Counted from the first letter of the stretch, positions 40,364 through 49,850 are shown. The stretch is 64,000 nucleotides of DNA from Firm-04 sp946413695 (GCA_946413695.1 CAMKLV010000006.1:1-64000); one strand, 5' to 3'. A program made the numbers and translations. Notes: generated by a model from the sequence alone, not told the origin.

Positions 40364-43081
40364 TTATTCTCTGTTTTTGAGTACCTCTGCCGGTGTGATT
40401 CTGCGGATTTTGCGGACAAGCAGCAGGCTTGCGCCGAAGTACACCGCGAGCAGCAGCAGATAGAGCGCCGCATAGTGATACCACGCAAACGAAATACGCA
40501 TCGAGCAGGCGACATTCGCGATGAAGCCCGGATAGAACAGATCTATGATCTTTTTCGCGAGCGGGAGCAGGAACATGCCGCCGATCGCGACAACTGCGAA
40601 ATTACCGTTGAGATAGAGTCTGCGGATTTCATTCGGGCGGTAGCCGAAAATCTGAATCAGCGAGATGCCGAATGCCGAGCGGTCGATCATGACGCCCGTC
40701 ATCAGATACATGACCACGCAGAGGATCACGATGCCTGCCGAGGAAAGCGTGATGATCAGCGGCCACATCATGTCAATGAACACCGCCGCACTCTTTTCGA
40801 CATCCGCTTTGGTTGTCACGGAATAGAGCCGGTCTTCCGGAATCTCCAGCGCACGGTCGGCATAGACGGCGTTGTAGTAGTCCTCGTCCCTGCCGAACAG
40901 CTCGCGCATGCTGTCCAGATCCATGAAGATTGTGAAGCCCGGTGTATAATCGCAGATGCCGGTGACCGTGAAGCTGTAATCGCGGTCGGCGGCGGAATCG
41001 GAGAAGGTCACGCGGTCGCCGGTCTGATAGCCGTAACGCTCGACCAGCGAGCTGTTGATCACCGCCTTTGCCGGGCCTTTCTCCGGCTTTGCATCGAAGA
41101 ATCTGCTCTTGCCGTCTTTCAGACCGATCACGGTGACATCGAGTGTGTAGCCGCGGCAATCGGTGCTGAGCGTTTCGACATAGGCAGCCTCGCCGCCCGC
41201 AGGCGCCTCCTTTTCCGGATACTTATATAGATACATGTATGCATATTTCGTGTCGGCGGGGTTATCGTGTCGGATGCGTGTGCAGAGCAGAATTGTATTC
41301 ATGCCGAGCATCACAACCATGAGCGAGAACAGCATGCCGAACAGGATCGCCGCCGCCGAGCGGGATTCACGCGCAAGCTGCCGGATTGCAAATACGCGCG
41401 TAAACTTTTTGGAGCGCAGATGGAACTGCCGGTAGCTGCCGCCGGACTGCTCGTTTTTCATCAGTGCGAGCGCGGGCTTTGAGAGTTTGCGGTTGATGAC
41501 GATTGTGTTGACAGCCGCGCTGATGACCGGCGGCATCAGGAGTGCGAACAGCACCAGATACACCGGCACGCGAACCGGAAACTCCGGCACGGAGAAGTAG
41601 TCATAGGTTCCGGCGCTCTGCATCCGGATGCCTGCCGGTGTGAACCCGAGCAGAAGCCCGATTGCGCCGCCGAGCAGCGCCACGAGCGTCGGCATGGTGA
41701 TGTAGTGCAGGAGCAGGTCCTTTTTCCGGACGCCCAGCGCATAGAGCGCGCCGATCACCGGCTGCTCGCGCTCAATCTGATGCACAACGAAAACCGAGAT
41801 CACATAGGCAAACAGGATCAGCACGATGATGCCCGCAATCAGACCGATATTGCGGTCCATGATGACGTCTCCGGCGGCTGCCGCAATGCGCGGATTATCG
41901 CCCGCGGGGACAAACGCCGTCAGGTTGTCGAGGTCCAGCTCGAAGATTTCGTCCAGCAGATCGTCTGTCTGCGATTTCAGCTCCGCTGTGCCGTCCGCAA
42001 GCTCCGCAGCGCCCTCTGCCGCTTTGGATGCACCCCCGGTGTAATCGCGGATGCCGCTGCGGAATGCCGCGATGCTGTCAAGGCTTTCCTTGAGCGCTGC
42101 AAGGTCTTGAGAATGGGTCGCTGCAATCAGTGTATCGAGTGTATCGGCGTAGTTTTCGTCAGTCAGCTCGATGCGCTGCTTCATTGCGGCGAGCGCGGCA
42201 TTTGCCTGCCCGAGATAGGATGCAAACAGCGTATCAGCCGCCTCGTTGAGATCGGCACCGGCTTTGTCGAGATCGTGCAGACCGTCAGAGAGCTCCGCGG
42301 CGCCGTCATCAAGATCGCGCACGCCGTTCTCGATGTCGCGGCGCTTTTCGAGAAACGCGTCGATGGTCTCCTGAAAATAGCGGTTCTCGACCTTGGTGCA
42401 GTCAAATTTCAGGCCGCGGATTTTCTGCTTGAGTTTGTCATCATCGGTGCCGCTGCCGAGCCGGTAGGCATAGGTGTATTCCTCGGCTTTCTGCCCGCGC
42501 TGATCGCGGATGGCTGCATACTGTTCATCGGCAACGAACATCAGACCGAACGAGTTGTGCTCGACTGCCGTATCGCTGAACCTGGAAAGCACCGCGTCAT
42601 AATCCGGCACCGAGCCGAGCCCCGTGACCGTAAAGCTGACGCCTGCCGCCTTGAACGTATCGCCGTTTTTGAGTCCGTGCGCGGCGGCATAGCCTTTTTC
42701 CAGCACCGCCTCGCCGGAGCATTCTGCGAGCCTGCCGGAATCGAGCTGAATCAGGTCAATCTGTTCCCGGTTCCGGAACATCCGCAGAACGGCATCGTCC
42801 GCCGCTTGCAGATCGAGCGAGAACTGCGGCTCGATCACCGTTCCGTCTTCGGTCAGGGTATCGAGTTCATCGTCATTCAGCTCGAGAAAGACCGTGAAGC
42901 TGCCGTCCTGCGCCTGATTCACAGACTTCTGCCGCTCCGTGCCGCCGAGCACAACCTCTGCCGCACCGACAATGCTGAACACGAGAAAGACACCGAGCAC
43001 GATCAGCATGGTCAGCGCAAAATATCTGCCGGCATTCTGCCTGAGATCGCGCAGAAGCCGCTTTGCCAGTATGCCGCCCAT
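40364..43081 (-). CDS. ABC transporter permease, FtsX/MacB type
   Basis: 905 residues. A transmembrane helix near 17-40, a large extracellular part with a long helical region at about 245-385 (DIENGVRDLDDGAAELSDGL and DGTAELKSQTDDLLDEIFEL, rich in heptads), then three helices (LIAGIIVLILFAYVISVFVV and following), a second extracellular domain and a C-terminal FtsX domain (LITLSSAGIVILCVVMYLM, IQIFGYRPNEIRRLYL). Such fused permeases with coiled coils export peptides or act in bacitracin/lantibiotic-type resistance. Its ATG shares one base with the ATPase stop (TGATG). Confidence 0.85.
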   Translation of the reverse strand: MGGILAKRLLRDLRQNAGRYFALTMLIVLGVFLVFSIVGAAEVVLGGTERQKSVNQAQDGSFTVFLELNDDELDTLTEDGTVIEPQFSLDLQAADDAVLRMFRNREQIDLIQLDSGRLAECSGEAVLEKGYAAAHGLKNGDTFKAAGVSFTVTGLGSVPDYDAVLSRFSDTAVEHNSFGLMFVADEQYAAIRDQRGQKAEEYTYAYRLGSGTDDDKLKQKIRGLKFDCTKVENRYFQETIDAFLEKRRDIENGVRDLDDGAAELSDGLHDLDKAGADLNEAADTLFASYLGQANAALAAMKQRIELTDENYADTLDTLIAATHSQDLAALKESLDSIAAFRSGIRDYTGGASKAAEGAAELADGTAELKSQTDDLLDEIFELDLDNLTAFVPAGDNPRIAAAAGDVIMDRNIGLIAGIIVLILFAYVISVFVVHQIEREQPVIGALYALGVRKKDLLLHYITMPTLVALLGGAIGLLLGFTPAGIRMQSAGTYDYFSVPEFPVRVPVYLVLFALLMPPVISAAVNTIVINRKLSKPALALMKNEQSGGSYRQFHLRSKKFTRVFAIRQLARESRSAAAILFGMLFSLMVVMLGMNTILLCTRIRHDNPADTKYAYMYLYKYPEKEAPAGGEAAYVETLSTDCRGYTLDVTVIGLKDGKSRFFDAKPEKGPAKAVINSSLVERYGYQTGDRVTFSDSAADRDYSFTVTGICDYTPGFTIFMDLDSMRELFGRDEDYYNAVYADRALEIPEDRLYSVTTKADVEKSAAVFIDMMWPLIITLSSAGIVILCVVMYLMTGVMIDRSAFGISLIQIFGYRPNEIRRLYLNGNFAVVAIGGMFLLPLAKKIIDLFYPGFIANVACSMRISFAWYHYAALYLLLLAVYFGASLLLVRKIRRITPAEVLKNRE

Positions 43082-43782
43082 CAGAGATCCTCCAGTTCTG
43101 CCGCAGGGACGCGCTTGTCATTGAGATAATCCTTTGTGATGCGTCCGTCCTTGATATAAATAACCTTGTGAACCATGTTCTTGATCGAATTGTTATGTGT
43201 GACGATCAGCATGGTCGTGCCGTATTTCTCATTGATCTGCTCAAGCAGCACGAGGATATCCCGCGAGGTTGCGGAATCGAGTGCGCCGGTCGGCTCATCG
43301 CAGAGCAGCAGCTTCGGATTCTTGATCAGTGCTCTTGCGATGGCGCAGCGCTGCTGCTGTCCGCCGGAAAGCTGCGCGGGAAATTTGTTCTGATGCTCCG
43401 TCAGCCCGAGCGTTTCGAGCAGCTCCTCCATATTCAGCGGGTGCTCCGCAATATGCTCGCAGACCTGAATATTCTCGCGCACGGTCAGGTTCGGCACGAG
43501 ATTGTAAAACTGAAACACAAAGCCGAGATTGGCGCGGCGGTAATCCGAGAGAGCAGCGGGCTTGAGCCCGAAGATTTCCTGCCCCTCCACCCTGACCGAG
43601 CCCGAATCCATGAGGTCGAGCCCGCCGATGCAGTTGAGCAGCGTCGATTTGCCCGAGCCGCTCGTGCCCTGAATGACGCACATCTGTCCGCGCTCCACAC
43701 CCGTTGAGACGCCTTTCAGCACCTGAATAAAGCTCGAATCTTTGCCGTAGCTTTTCTTGACATCCTTGACTTCCAGATACAT
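43081..43782 (-). CDS. ABC transporter ATP-binding protein (MacB/LolD type)
   Basis: 233 residues. Walker A GTSGSGKST (39-47), signature LSGGQ (138-142), Walker B LLLCDEPTGALD (159-169, with DEPTGALDS typical of the MacB/LolD/FtsE group). It energises the adjacent large permease. AAAGGAG precedes ATG 43782. It lies 59 bases after the TetR gene, in a region with GTTAGCATTAGATAAC that resembles half-sites seen near the operon promoter. Confidence 0.9.
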   Translation of the reverse strand: MYLEVKDVKKSYGKDSSFIQVLKGVSTGVERGQMCVIQGTSGSGKSTLLNCIGGLDLMDSGSVRVEGQEIFGLKPAALSDYRRANLGFVFQFYNLVPNLTVRENIQVCEHIAEHPLNMEELLETLGLTEHQNKFPAQLSGGQQQRCAIARALIKNPKLLLCDEPTGALDSATSRDILVLLEQINEKYGTTMLIVTHNNSIKNMVHKVIYIKDGRITKDYLNDKRVPAAELEDL

Positions 43783-43841
43783 AACATTTTCTCCTTTCGT
43801 TATCTAATGCTAACTCAATACCCGTAAGAAGGACGTTCTCC

Positions 43842-44456
43842 TCAGAGATCGTCCTCCAGAATATACTCCATAAACCCCTTGACCATAAAATCCAGCACGG
43901 GGCTGATTTTTTTGAGTGCCTGCGCCCTGTCCGGCTCATGCTCCAGCAGATGCACAAACGCATTGATCTGTATGTGGCTGAACCAGTGCAGCATATACTG
44001 ATTGACGCGCTTGCCCGGAAACAGCGCCGCATACTGCGCTGCCAATGTCTGATAGTATTCATCAAGCAGCGCAATCATGCGGTCTACGATGTTTTCATAG
44101 GCTGAGCCCTGCGCGTGGTGCAGCAGAATCATCATCGCGTCATAATCCGCGTACATCTCGCCGATGAGCGCGGCAGCAAATGCATCGTGGTCGCCGTCAT
44201 GCTGTTCATAGTGCATGACCTCATCCTGATCTGCGATGAGATGCTCGCGCAGAATTGCGAGGATGCGGTTCAGCGGCTCCTCAACAATCGCGCTGAGCAG
44301 CCCGTTTTTATCCTGAAAGAAGAAATAGACCGCACCCGTTGTCAGACCGGCATCCGCGCTGATCTTGCGCAGCGAGGCCTTGGCAAAACCCTTCTCCTTG
44401 AATTCTTTTTTTGCAGAGGCGATCAGCCGCGCCCTGCTTTCATTCGGATTGCTCAC
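43842..44456 (-). CDS. TetR-family transcriptional repressor
   Basis: 204 residues. The N-terminal helix-turn-helix is at about 8-54 (SRARLIASAKKEFKEKGFAK, ISADAGLTTGAVYFFF). The C-terminal ligand domain is long and helical with an acidic tail (MEYILEDDL). Gene order suggests it controls the adjacent ABC transporter and perhaps the whole five-gene operon from 45700; the candidate operator is at 45721-45748. AGGAGATGCACC precedes the start. Confidence 0.85.
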   Translation of the reverse strand: MSNPNESRARLIASAKKEFKEKGFAKASLRKISADAGLTTGAVYFFFQDKNGLLSAIVEEPLNRILAILREHLIADQDEVMHYEQHDGDHDAFAAALIGEMYADYDAMMILLHHAQGSAYENIVDRMIALLDEYYQTLAAQYAALFPGKRVNQYMLHWFSHIQINAFVHLLEHEPDRAQALKKISPVLDFMVKGFMEYILEDDL

Positions 44457-44467
44457 GGTGCATCTCC

Positions 44468-44923
44468 TTACAGTGACTTGATGTAGATCTGGCAGGGATT
44501 CTCCGCGCCCCAGATCGCCTCAATGACCTCCAGCTCCCGGAACCCGCAGGAGAGGTAAAACAGATTGGTTCTGTCATAGTCCTCGTAAACGCCCATTCGG
44601 ACGGTCTTGACCTGCATGAACGAGAATCCCGCGCCTTTCGCGAGGCGCTCCGCCTCCTGCACCAGTGCTCTGCCGAGCCCGCTGCGGTGATATTCCTTCA
44701 GTACGCCCATGACCGCAAGTTCAACGGTTGCATCGCCCGTCTGCTTGAGGCAGAGGAATCCGACATAGCGCGCATCCTGTTTTGCGGCAAGAAAAATCTG
44801 ATCTGCGCTCTCTGCGATGTACTGCTCGCGGCTTTCATCGACCTCAAACCAGTCATGCAGCGCTTCGAGTACATTTCTTGCGATGAATCGTTTGGTATCG
44901 GCGTCTTTGATTTGTTCGATCAT
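44468..44923 (-). CDS. GNAT-family N-acetyltransferase
   Basis: 151 residues. The acetyl-CoA loop is LKEYHRSGLGRALVQEAERL (about 84-103), preceded by AVMGV and followed by FMQVKTVRM. No substrate can be assigned. It is preceded by AAAGGAGAAC and lies 12 bases after the amidohydrolase gene. Confidence 0.85.
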   Translation of the reverse strand: MIEQIKDADTKRFIARNVLEALHDWFEVDESREQYIAESADQIFLAAKQDARYVGFLCLKQTGDATVELAVMGVLKEYHRSGLGRALVQEAERLAKGAGFSFMQVKTVRMGVYEDYDRTNLFYLSCGFRELEVIEAIWGAENPCQIYIKSL

Positions 44924-44935
44924 GGTGTTCTCCTT

Positions 44936-45700
44936 TCACAGCCGGTAGATTCGTGCGGCATTTTCTGCGAATACTTTTTCTTCGGTCTCCGGCGGCAGAT
45001 GCAGCGACCGGATGAACCGGATATGCTGTGCCATGCTGCATCCGAAGCTATCCGAGCCAAAGAGCACCCTGTCCGGTACCGCTTCGATCAGTCTCCGGAT
45101 GCCGGATGCAACTTCTTCGGGAACCTCTGCTTTATCTGCAACGGATGAGAGGTCAAAATACAGATTCGGAAGATTAAGCAGCTGCATGCACTTGCTGACA
45201 TGCGGATACCAGCAGTGGCAGCAGACAAGCGTCAGTGCCGGATACTGCTTTGCGACCGCCGCAGCGACATCTGCATCGCCGTATTCAGGATGATCCCAGC
45301 CGGAATGAAACAGCACAGGCACCTGATACTGCACGGCTGTCTCATAGACAGGCACCAGCCGCGGGTCCGTCAGATAAAACGGCTCATGTCCTGTATACAG
45401 CTTGATGCCGACGATCTGCCCTTGCGCCAGATGCTGCCTGAGATTCGCAAGTGTTTCGGGATATGCGGAGAGCGGGCTGATGCCGCCGGCAACAAATACT
45501 TTGGAATCTGCCTGCCGCGGGAACAGCGAAAAGAGTTCATCGGTTGTGCCGATTTCCGTTTCCTGCCATGAGTCCGCAATGACAATGCAGCGGTCAACGC
45601 CGTTTTCATGCATCGCCGCCAGCAGCTTTTCTTTTTTAGATCGCAGCGTGGGGTATGCATCCCCGACCGGCAGATGCAGATGTGCATCGGTGATGGTCAT
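44936..45700 (-). CDS. Amidohydrolase-family metal-dependent hydrolase
   Basis: 254 residues. A TIM-barrel amidohydrolase of the amidohydro_2/TatD-like type: the first metal motif is DAHLHLP (H7, H9 region), then GIKLYTGHEPFYL, VLFHSGWDHPEYGD, VCCHCWYPHVSKCM and the late Asp in VLFGSDSFG (about D218). The likely chemistry is hydrolysis or decarboxylation of a small cyclic compound. GGGAGATTCC precedes ATG 45700. First gene of the operon that continues with GNAT, TetR and the ABC transporter. Confidence 0.8.
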   Translation of the reverse strand: MTITDAHLHLPVGDAYPTLRSKKEKLLAAMHENGVDRCIVIADSWQETEIGTTDELFSLFPRQADSKVFVAGGISPLSAYPETLANLRQHLAQGQIVGIKLYTGHEPFYLTDPRLVPVYETAVQYQVPVLFHSGWDHPEYGDADVAAAVAKQYPALTLVCCHCWYPHVSKCMQLLNLPNLYFDLSSVADKAEVPEEVASGIRRLIEAVPDRVLFGSDSFGCSMAQHIRFIRSLHLPPETEEKVFAENAARIYRL

Positions 45701-45720
45701 TTGGAATCTCCCTGTGTTTT

Positions 45721-45774
45721 GATAACGATGTTACGTAACGATGTTATCTTACACAATGAACGGGGGAATGTCAA
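45721..45774 (-). promoter_or_regulatory. Operon promoter with a palindromic repressor site
   Basis: Minus strand: TTGACA (45774-45769), 17-base spacer, TAAGAT (45751-45746). The 28-base dyad at 45721-45748 begins GATAAC, has the core TTACGTAA and ends GTTATC, and it overlaps the -10. The placement is that of a repressor operator; the TetR protein encoded in the operon is the obvious candidate. Confidence 0.6.
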
Positions 45775-45874
45775 TAGCTCTGCGGCAGATTCAGCGCTTT
45801 GTGCAAGCTATTCGGATACGCCGCCGACAAAATTTGTTACATCCTACAAAACATAAAATTCTTTTCGGTTAGCA

Positions 45875-45927
45875 TTGACAAACGCCTTGCAATCTGGTAT
45901 AATACAATCTAGTTAGCTAGAGCTAAC
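45875..45927 (+). promoter_or_regulatory. eno promoter and adjacent palindrome
   Basis: TTGACA, 17-base spacer, TATAAT (45898-45903): a perfect consensus. A dyad GTTAGCT-AG-AGCTAAC (45912-45927) covers the likely transcription start and may be an operator. Confidence 0.75.
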
Positions 45928-45943
45928 GCGAATGAATCATGCA

Positions 45944-46006
45944 GCAGGCTCCTTTCGGTCTTTTTTCGCATGCCAAAACTCCTTATTTCCATGAAAAGGA
46001 GCCTGC
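45944..46006 (+). promoter_or_regulatory. Long hairpin in the eno leader
   Basis: GCAGGCTCCTTT (45944-45955) pairs perfectly with AAAGGAGCCTGC (45995-46006), leaving a ~40-base loop with a short T tract. The 180-base leader could be a regulatory RNA; the right arm contains an AAGGAG that would be hidden by pairing. Confidence 0.4.
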
Positions 46007-46087
46007 CTCGGTTATAACATGGCGATTCATGTTTATAATAAAGAACGCCGCTCAGAGCAGATTCCGGCGGCAGATTGGAGAACAGTT

Positions 46088-47389
46088 ATGGAATATTTGG
46101 AAATCGAAAAAGTAGTCGGCAGAGAGATTCTGGATTCCCGCGGCAATCCGACCGTTGAGGCAGAGGTCTACCTCATGGAAGGCACCGTCGGCAGAGGCAC
46201 CGCACCGAGCGGCGCATCGACCGGTGAATTTGAGGCACTTGAGCTGCGTGACGGCGACAAGTCCCGCTACCTCGGCAAGGGCGTGCAGAAGGCTGTCGAA
46301 AACATCAATACTGTTATCAACGATGTCCTCACCGGCATGGATGCATCCGATATCTATGCAGTTGACAAGGCGATGATCGAAGCAGACGGCACCAAGGATA
46401 AGTCCAAGCTCGGCGCCAACGCAATCCTCGCAGTTTCGATTGCATCCGCAAGAGCAGCTGCAGCAGCACTCGGCATTCCGCTTTACAGATTCCTCGGCGG
46501 CATTCAGGGCACAAAGCTCCCTGTCCCGATGATGAACATTCTCAACGGCGGCGCACACGCAGACAGCGCTGTTGATACACAGGAATTCATGATCATGCCG
46601 GTCGGCGCACCGTCCTTCAAGGAGGCGCTCCGCTGGTGTGCAGAGGTCTTCCACAAGCTCCGTGCACTGATCAAGGAGATGGGCGACGTCACCGCTGTCG
46701 GCGATGAGGGTGGCTTTGCTCCGAATCAGCTCAAGAGCGATGAGGAGGCAATCGAGAAGATTCTGGAGGCAATCAAGGCAGCAGGCTTTGAGCCCGGCAA
46801 GGACTTCATGATCGCAATGGATGCAGCATCCTCCGAGTGGAAGAGCGAAAAGGGCAAGGGCTTCTATAAGCAGCCCAAGAGCGGCAAGGAGTTCACCTCC
46901 GATGAGCTGATTGCACACTGGGAATCCCTCGTTGACAAGTACCCGATCATCTCCATCGAGGACGGCCTTGATGAGGAGGACTGGGAAGGCTGGCAGAGAA
47001 TGACTGCCAAGATCGGCAGCAAGGTCCAGCTCGTCGGCGATGACCTGTTCGTTACGAACACCGAGCGCCTTTCCAAGGGCATCCAGCTCGGCGCCGGAAA
47101 CTCGATCCTCATCAAGCTGAACCAGATCGGTTCTGTCTCTGAGACACTCGAGGCAATTAAAATGGCACACAACGCAGGCTACACTGCAATTTCCTCGCAC
47201 CGTTCCGGCGAAACTGCGGATACCACAATCGCAGACCTCGCCGTTGCACTGAACACCTGCCAGATCAAGACGGGCGCACCGTCCAGATCGGAGCGCGTTG
47301 CAAAGTACAATCAGCTTCTCCGCATCGAGGAGCAGCTCGGCGCAAGCGCATGCTACCCGGGCATGGATGCGTTCCACATCAAAAAGTGA
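46088..47389 (+). CDS. eno: Enolase
   Basis: 433 residues from ATG 46088 (MEYLEIEKVVGREILDSRGN), with GGAG seven bases upstream; an in-frame ATG at 46019 lacks a signal. It converts 2-phosphoglycerate to phosphoenolpyruvate. Catalytic and metal-site segments: APSGASTGEFEALELRD, GDEGGFAPN, SIEDGLDEEDWEGW, VGDDLFVTN, and SHRSGETADTTIADLAV. Strongly codon-biased, as expected for a highly expressed gene. Confidence 0.97.
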   Translation: MEYLEIEKVVGREILDSRGNPTVEAEVYLMEGTVGRGTAPSGASTGEFEALELRDGDKSRYLGKGVQKAVENINTVINDVLTGMDASDIYAVDKAMIEADGTKDKSKLGANAILAVSIASARAAAAALGIPLYRFLGGIQGTKLPVPMMNILNGGAHADSAVDTQEFMIMPVGAPSFKEALRWCAEVFHKLRALIKEMGDVTAVGDEGGFAPNQLKSDEEAIEKILEAIKAAGFEPGKDFMIAMDAASSEWKSEKGKGFYKQPKSGKEFTSDELIAHWESLVDKYPIISIEDGLDEEDWEGWQRMTAKIGSKVQLVGDDLFVTNTERLSKGIQLGAGNSILIKLNQIGSVSETLEAIKMAHNAGYTAISSHRSGETADTTIADLAVALNTCQIKTGAPSRSERVAKYNQLLRIEEQLGASACYPGMDAFHIKK

Positions 47390-47420
47390 TAATTCCCTGT
47401 TTTCCTGCCTGAATATCAGA

Positions 47421-47467
47421 AGAAAGACGCTGCTCACGGGATTTCCCGCCGGGCAGCGTCTTTCTTT
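47421..47467 (+). terminator. Terminator of eno
   Basis: AGAAAGACGCTGC and GCAGCGTCTTTCT with an inner CGGGA/CCCG pairing, followed by TTG. Confidence 0.8.
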
Positions 47468-47496
47468 GTGATGAAATCAAAAAGAGCCATATATGA

Positions 47497-47565
47497 GGGA
47501 GAAGGGAGGAAGGAGGAGAGAGAAAGTATCCGATCCTTTCTCCTTCCTGCCTGCTCCCTTCTCCC
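47497..47565 (-). terminator. Purine-rich long hairpin after the ABC-2 permease gene
   Basis: GGGAGAAGGGAG (47497-47508) pairs with CTCCCTTCTCCC (47554-47565), and pairing extends inward with GGAAGGAG/CTCCTTCC. One strand is nearly all purine. It sits eight bases past the permease stop and is probably its terminator. Confidence 0.5.
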
Positions 47566-47572
47566 TGTGTGT

Positions 47573-49147
47573 TTATTCAGAGCGGAGTTTAAAGGTCTTT
47601 GCAGCGAATTTATACACCAGAATGCATGCGACAATGCAGTAGATCACGCAGAACGCAATGCAGACCAGTCCGAATGCGAGTGTCGGCAGTTTCATCTGCA
47701 TCAGGAAGTAGCAGCAGCCGTATGTGATGCCGGTGATGAATTTGTAAAGCGGACTTTTGATCTCGCTGCCTGCCGTATAGGGCTGCAGCAGATAGTAGAT
47801 CGTCAGATAATGCACCGAGAAGAACATGCTCATCGCAATGGGGGAGATGAACATAACCGCGTAATAGATCGGCTGCTCCACGCCGCCCGTCATGACAAGC
47901 AGCAGCACCAGTCCGAATCCGATCAGCACCGCAGGTGCCGCGTTGATCTTCATGATCTCGCGCAGCCGGATCCGGAACAGCGCGAGGATCGACTTCGGCT
48001 TTTTGTAGAACGGATAGGTCAGCAGCGAGTGATCGCAGTTCATGAACAGCGCCTGTGTGAAGCTCAGTCCGCGGTTGATGAGATACATGCCGAACGGCAG
48101 CACATTCAGTCCCGCGATAATGCCGCGGTTGATTGTTTCTCCGGCCTGCGGTTTGCGGATAATCAGCATACAGAGCAGTGCCAGCAGGAAAGCTGCACCG
48201 ATCAGAATAATCGTTGTCTGTTTCCAGAGAATGTTGCGGTGCCGCTTGATGAACAGCTCATTCAGATACTCAAAGCCCTTGCGGCTGCTTGTGATTGTTG
48301 CATCTGCGGAGATGCGGTTTGCCTGCATCTGCTGCGGTTTCTTCTTTGCCTTGTCCATCATATCCGCTTTGTTCCGGAGCACGCGCTGATTGATCTCTTT
48401 GTATTCTCCGTAATTCGCGATGTACTTCCAGCAGAGCAGTCCCGCCGGAATCATCGCGAGCATCAGCCCCGCCGAGACCGGCAGCGGCAGTGCAAAGTCA
48501 TTGATCGGCAGGAAGTAGGTCAGAAACAGCAGCACGAGTACGAACGGCAGCGTGAATTTGTTTGCCTTGGATTCATCAAATATATAGCCGAAGCGCGTGT
48601 TGCATCTGAGTGAGAGTGCACCGAAGAGCACCTTGCAGCCGGCAATCGAAAAGGGGAGCAGCAGGCAGAGCCAGACCGGCACCTTTGCAATCAGACCGAA
48701 GATCAGCGTGAACGGCAGGAATCCGATCACCACGCGCAGCAGATAATAGAGATAATTTGCGACTGTATACCGCCGCGCATCCATGCGCAGCAGATTGAGC
48801 GCGTAATCGTTCGGGCGGATCAGCTTGTTGTTCAGCACACCGCCGACGAGTGTCAGCAGCAGCAGGATATGCACAAAGAGCTGACTGTTTGAATAGTACA
48901 TTTCATCCTGCAGCGGGAGCAGCGGCAGCGCGACCATCAGCCCGACATAAGCGAGCTTGCCGATGAAGGTTGTGACAAACTCGAACATCAGCACGAAGAT
49001 GAATGCCAGCACCTTGAAGCCGTCCGCGGCATAGAGATCGTTGTGCAGTACCTTGTTCAGCAGCGGCAGCGACCGGATCGCATGGATCAGCATGTTTGTC
49101 ATGGACGTGCAGCGGAGCATGAAGGATTGTCTCAGAGTTTTAAGCAT
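47573..49147 (-). CDS. ABC-2-type transporter permease
   Basis: 524 residues from ATG 49147 (MLKTLRQSFMLRCTSMTNML), chosen because GGGAGGAAG precedes it; it overlaps the ATPase stop by eight bases. About 12 hydrophobic segments in two blocks separated by a charged stretch at about 245-300 (KEINQRVLRNKADMMDKAKK). No periplasmic domain. It is the membrane part of the exporter formed with the adjacent ATPase; substrate unknown. Confidence 0.8.
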   Translation of the reverse strand: MLKTLRQSFMLRCTSMTNMLIHAIRSLPLLNKVLHNDLYAADGFKVLAFIFVLMFEFVTTFIGKLAYVGLMVALPLLPLQDEMYYSNSQLFVHILLLLTLVGGVLNNKLIRPNDYALNLLRMDARRYTVANYLYYLLRVVIGFLPFTLIFGLIAKVPVWLCLLLPFSIAGCKVLFGALSLRCNTRFGYIFDESKANKFTLPFVLVLLFLTYFLPINDFALPLPVSAGLMLAMIPAGLLCWKYIANYGEYKEINQRVLRNKADMMDKAKKKPQQMQANRISADATITSSRKGFEYLNELFIKRHRNILWKQTTIILIGAAFLLALLCMLIIRKPQAGETINRGIIAGLNVLPFGMYLINRGLSFTQALFMNCDHSLLTYPFYKKPKSILALFRIRLREIMKINAAPAVLIGFGLVLLLVMTGGVEQPIYYAVMFISPIAMSMFFSVHYLTIYYLLQPYTAGSEIKSPLYKFITGITYGCCYFLMQMKLPTLAFGLVCIAFCVIYCIVACILVYKFAAKTFKLRSE

Positions 49148-49850
49148 GTTCTTCCTCCCGCAGCGCCGCAATGATCTTTTCACGGAATGCGTGGCTGTCC
49201 AGATTTGCACTGTCCACCGGTTCGAGCATGCCGTGGTTCAGCAGCACGATCTCATCGCAGAGATCGAGCGCGAGATCGAGGATATGCGTTGAGAAGATTG
49301 TGATCTTGCCCGCCTTCTGGCTCCGGAGCAGCTGCTTCATCTCCTCGGCGACAACAACGTCCAGCGAGGTCAGCGGCTCATCGAGCAGCAGCAGCTTCGG
49401 GTCTGCAATGATGTTGACGATCATCTGCATTTTGTTCTTCATGCCGTGGGAGTAATCGCGGAGCAGCTTGTCGCGGTCCTCCGGCGCAATGCGGATGTAA
49501 TCGAGATAGGCATCGAGCGGCTGCGGATGCGCGATGCTCTCTGAGTTGATATCGAGGAAAAATTTGAGGAATTCTCTGCCCGTGAGGAATTCCGGAACGG
49601 TCGGCGTCGAGAGCACATAGCCGATATCCGAGGTCTCGGTCTGCCGCTGCGCGCCGGTTTCGTCCACTAAGAAGAAGCTGCCGCTTTCCGGTATAAGATC
49701 GCGGTTGAGACAGTTGAACAGCGTGGTTTTTCCGGCGCCGTTTCTGCCGAGCAGACCGTAGATTTTGCCCTCCTCAAAGGTGAAGTTGATGTCGCGCAGG
49801 ACTTCTTTCTGATCAAACCGTTTTGCCAGATGTGAAATAACGAAATTCAT
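49140..49850 (-). CDS. ABC transporter ATP-binding protein
   Basis: 236 residues from ATG 49850 (MNFVISHLAKRFDQ), fixed by GGAG upstream; the frame is open further but not coding. Walker A GRNGAGKTT (35-43), a diverged signature YSHGMKNKMQM, Walker B LLLLDEPLTSLD and H-loop FSTHILD. It pairs with the ABC-2 permease by overlapping genes. Confidence 0.9.
   Translation of the reverse strand: MNFVISHLAKRFDQKEVLRDINFTFEEGKIYGLLGRNGAGKTTLFNCLNRDLIPESGSFFLVDETGAQRQTETSDIGYVLSTPTVPEFLTGREFLKFFLDINSESIAHPQPLDAYLDYIRIAPEDRDKLLRDYSHGMKNKMQMIVNIIADPKLLLLDEPLTSLDVVVAEEMKQLLRSQKAGKITIFSTHILDLALDLCDEIVLLNHGMLEPVDSANLDSHAFREKIIAALREEEHA

Noticed and set aside
47468..48613. A 381-codon plus-strand frame opposite the ABC-2 permease
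   Set aside because: Antisense of a hydrophobic membrane protein gives charged His/Asp/Gln-rich text. The minus-strand permease has a start signal and couples to its ATPase.
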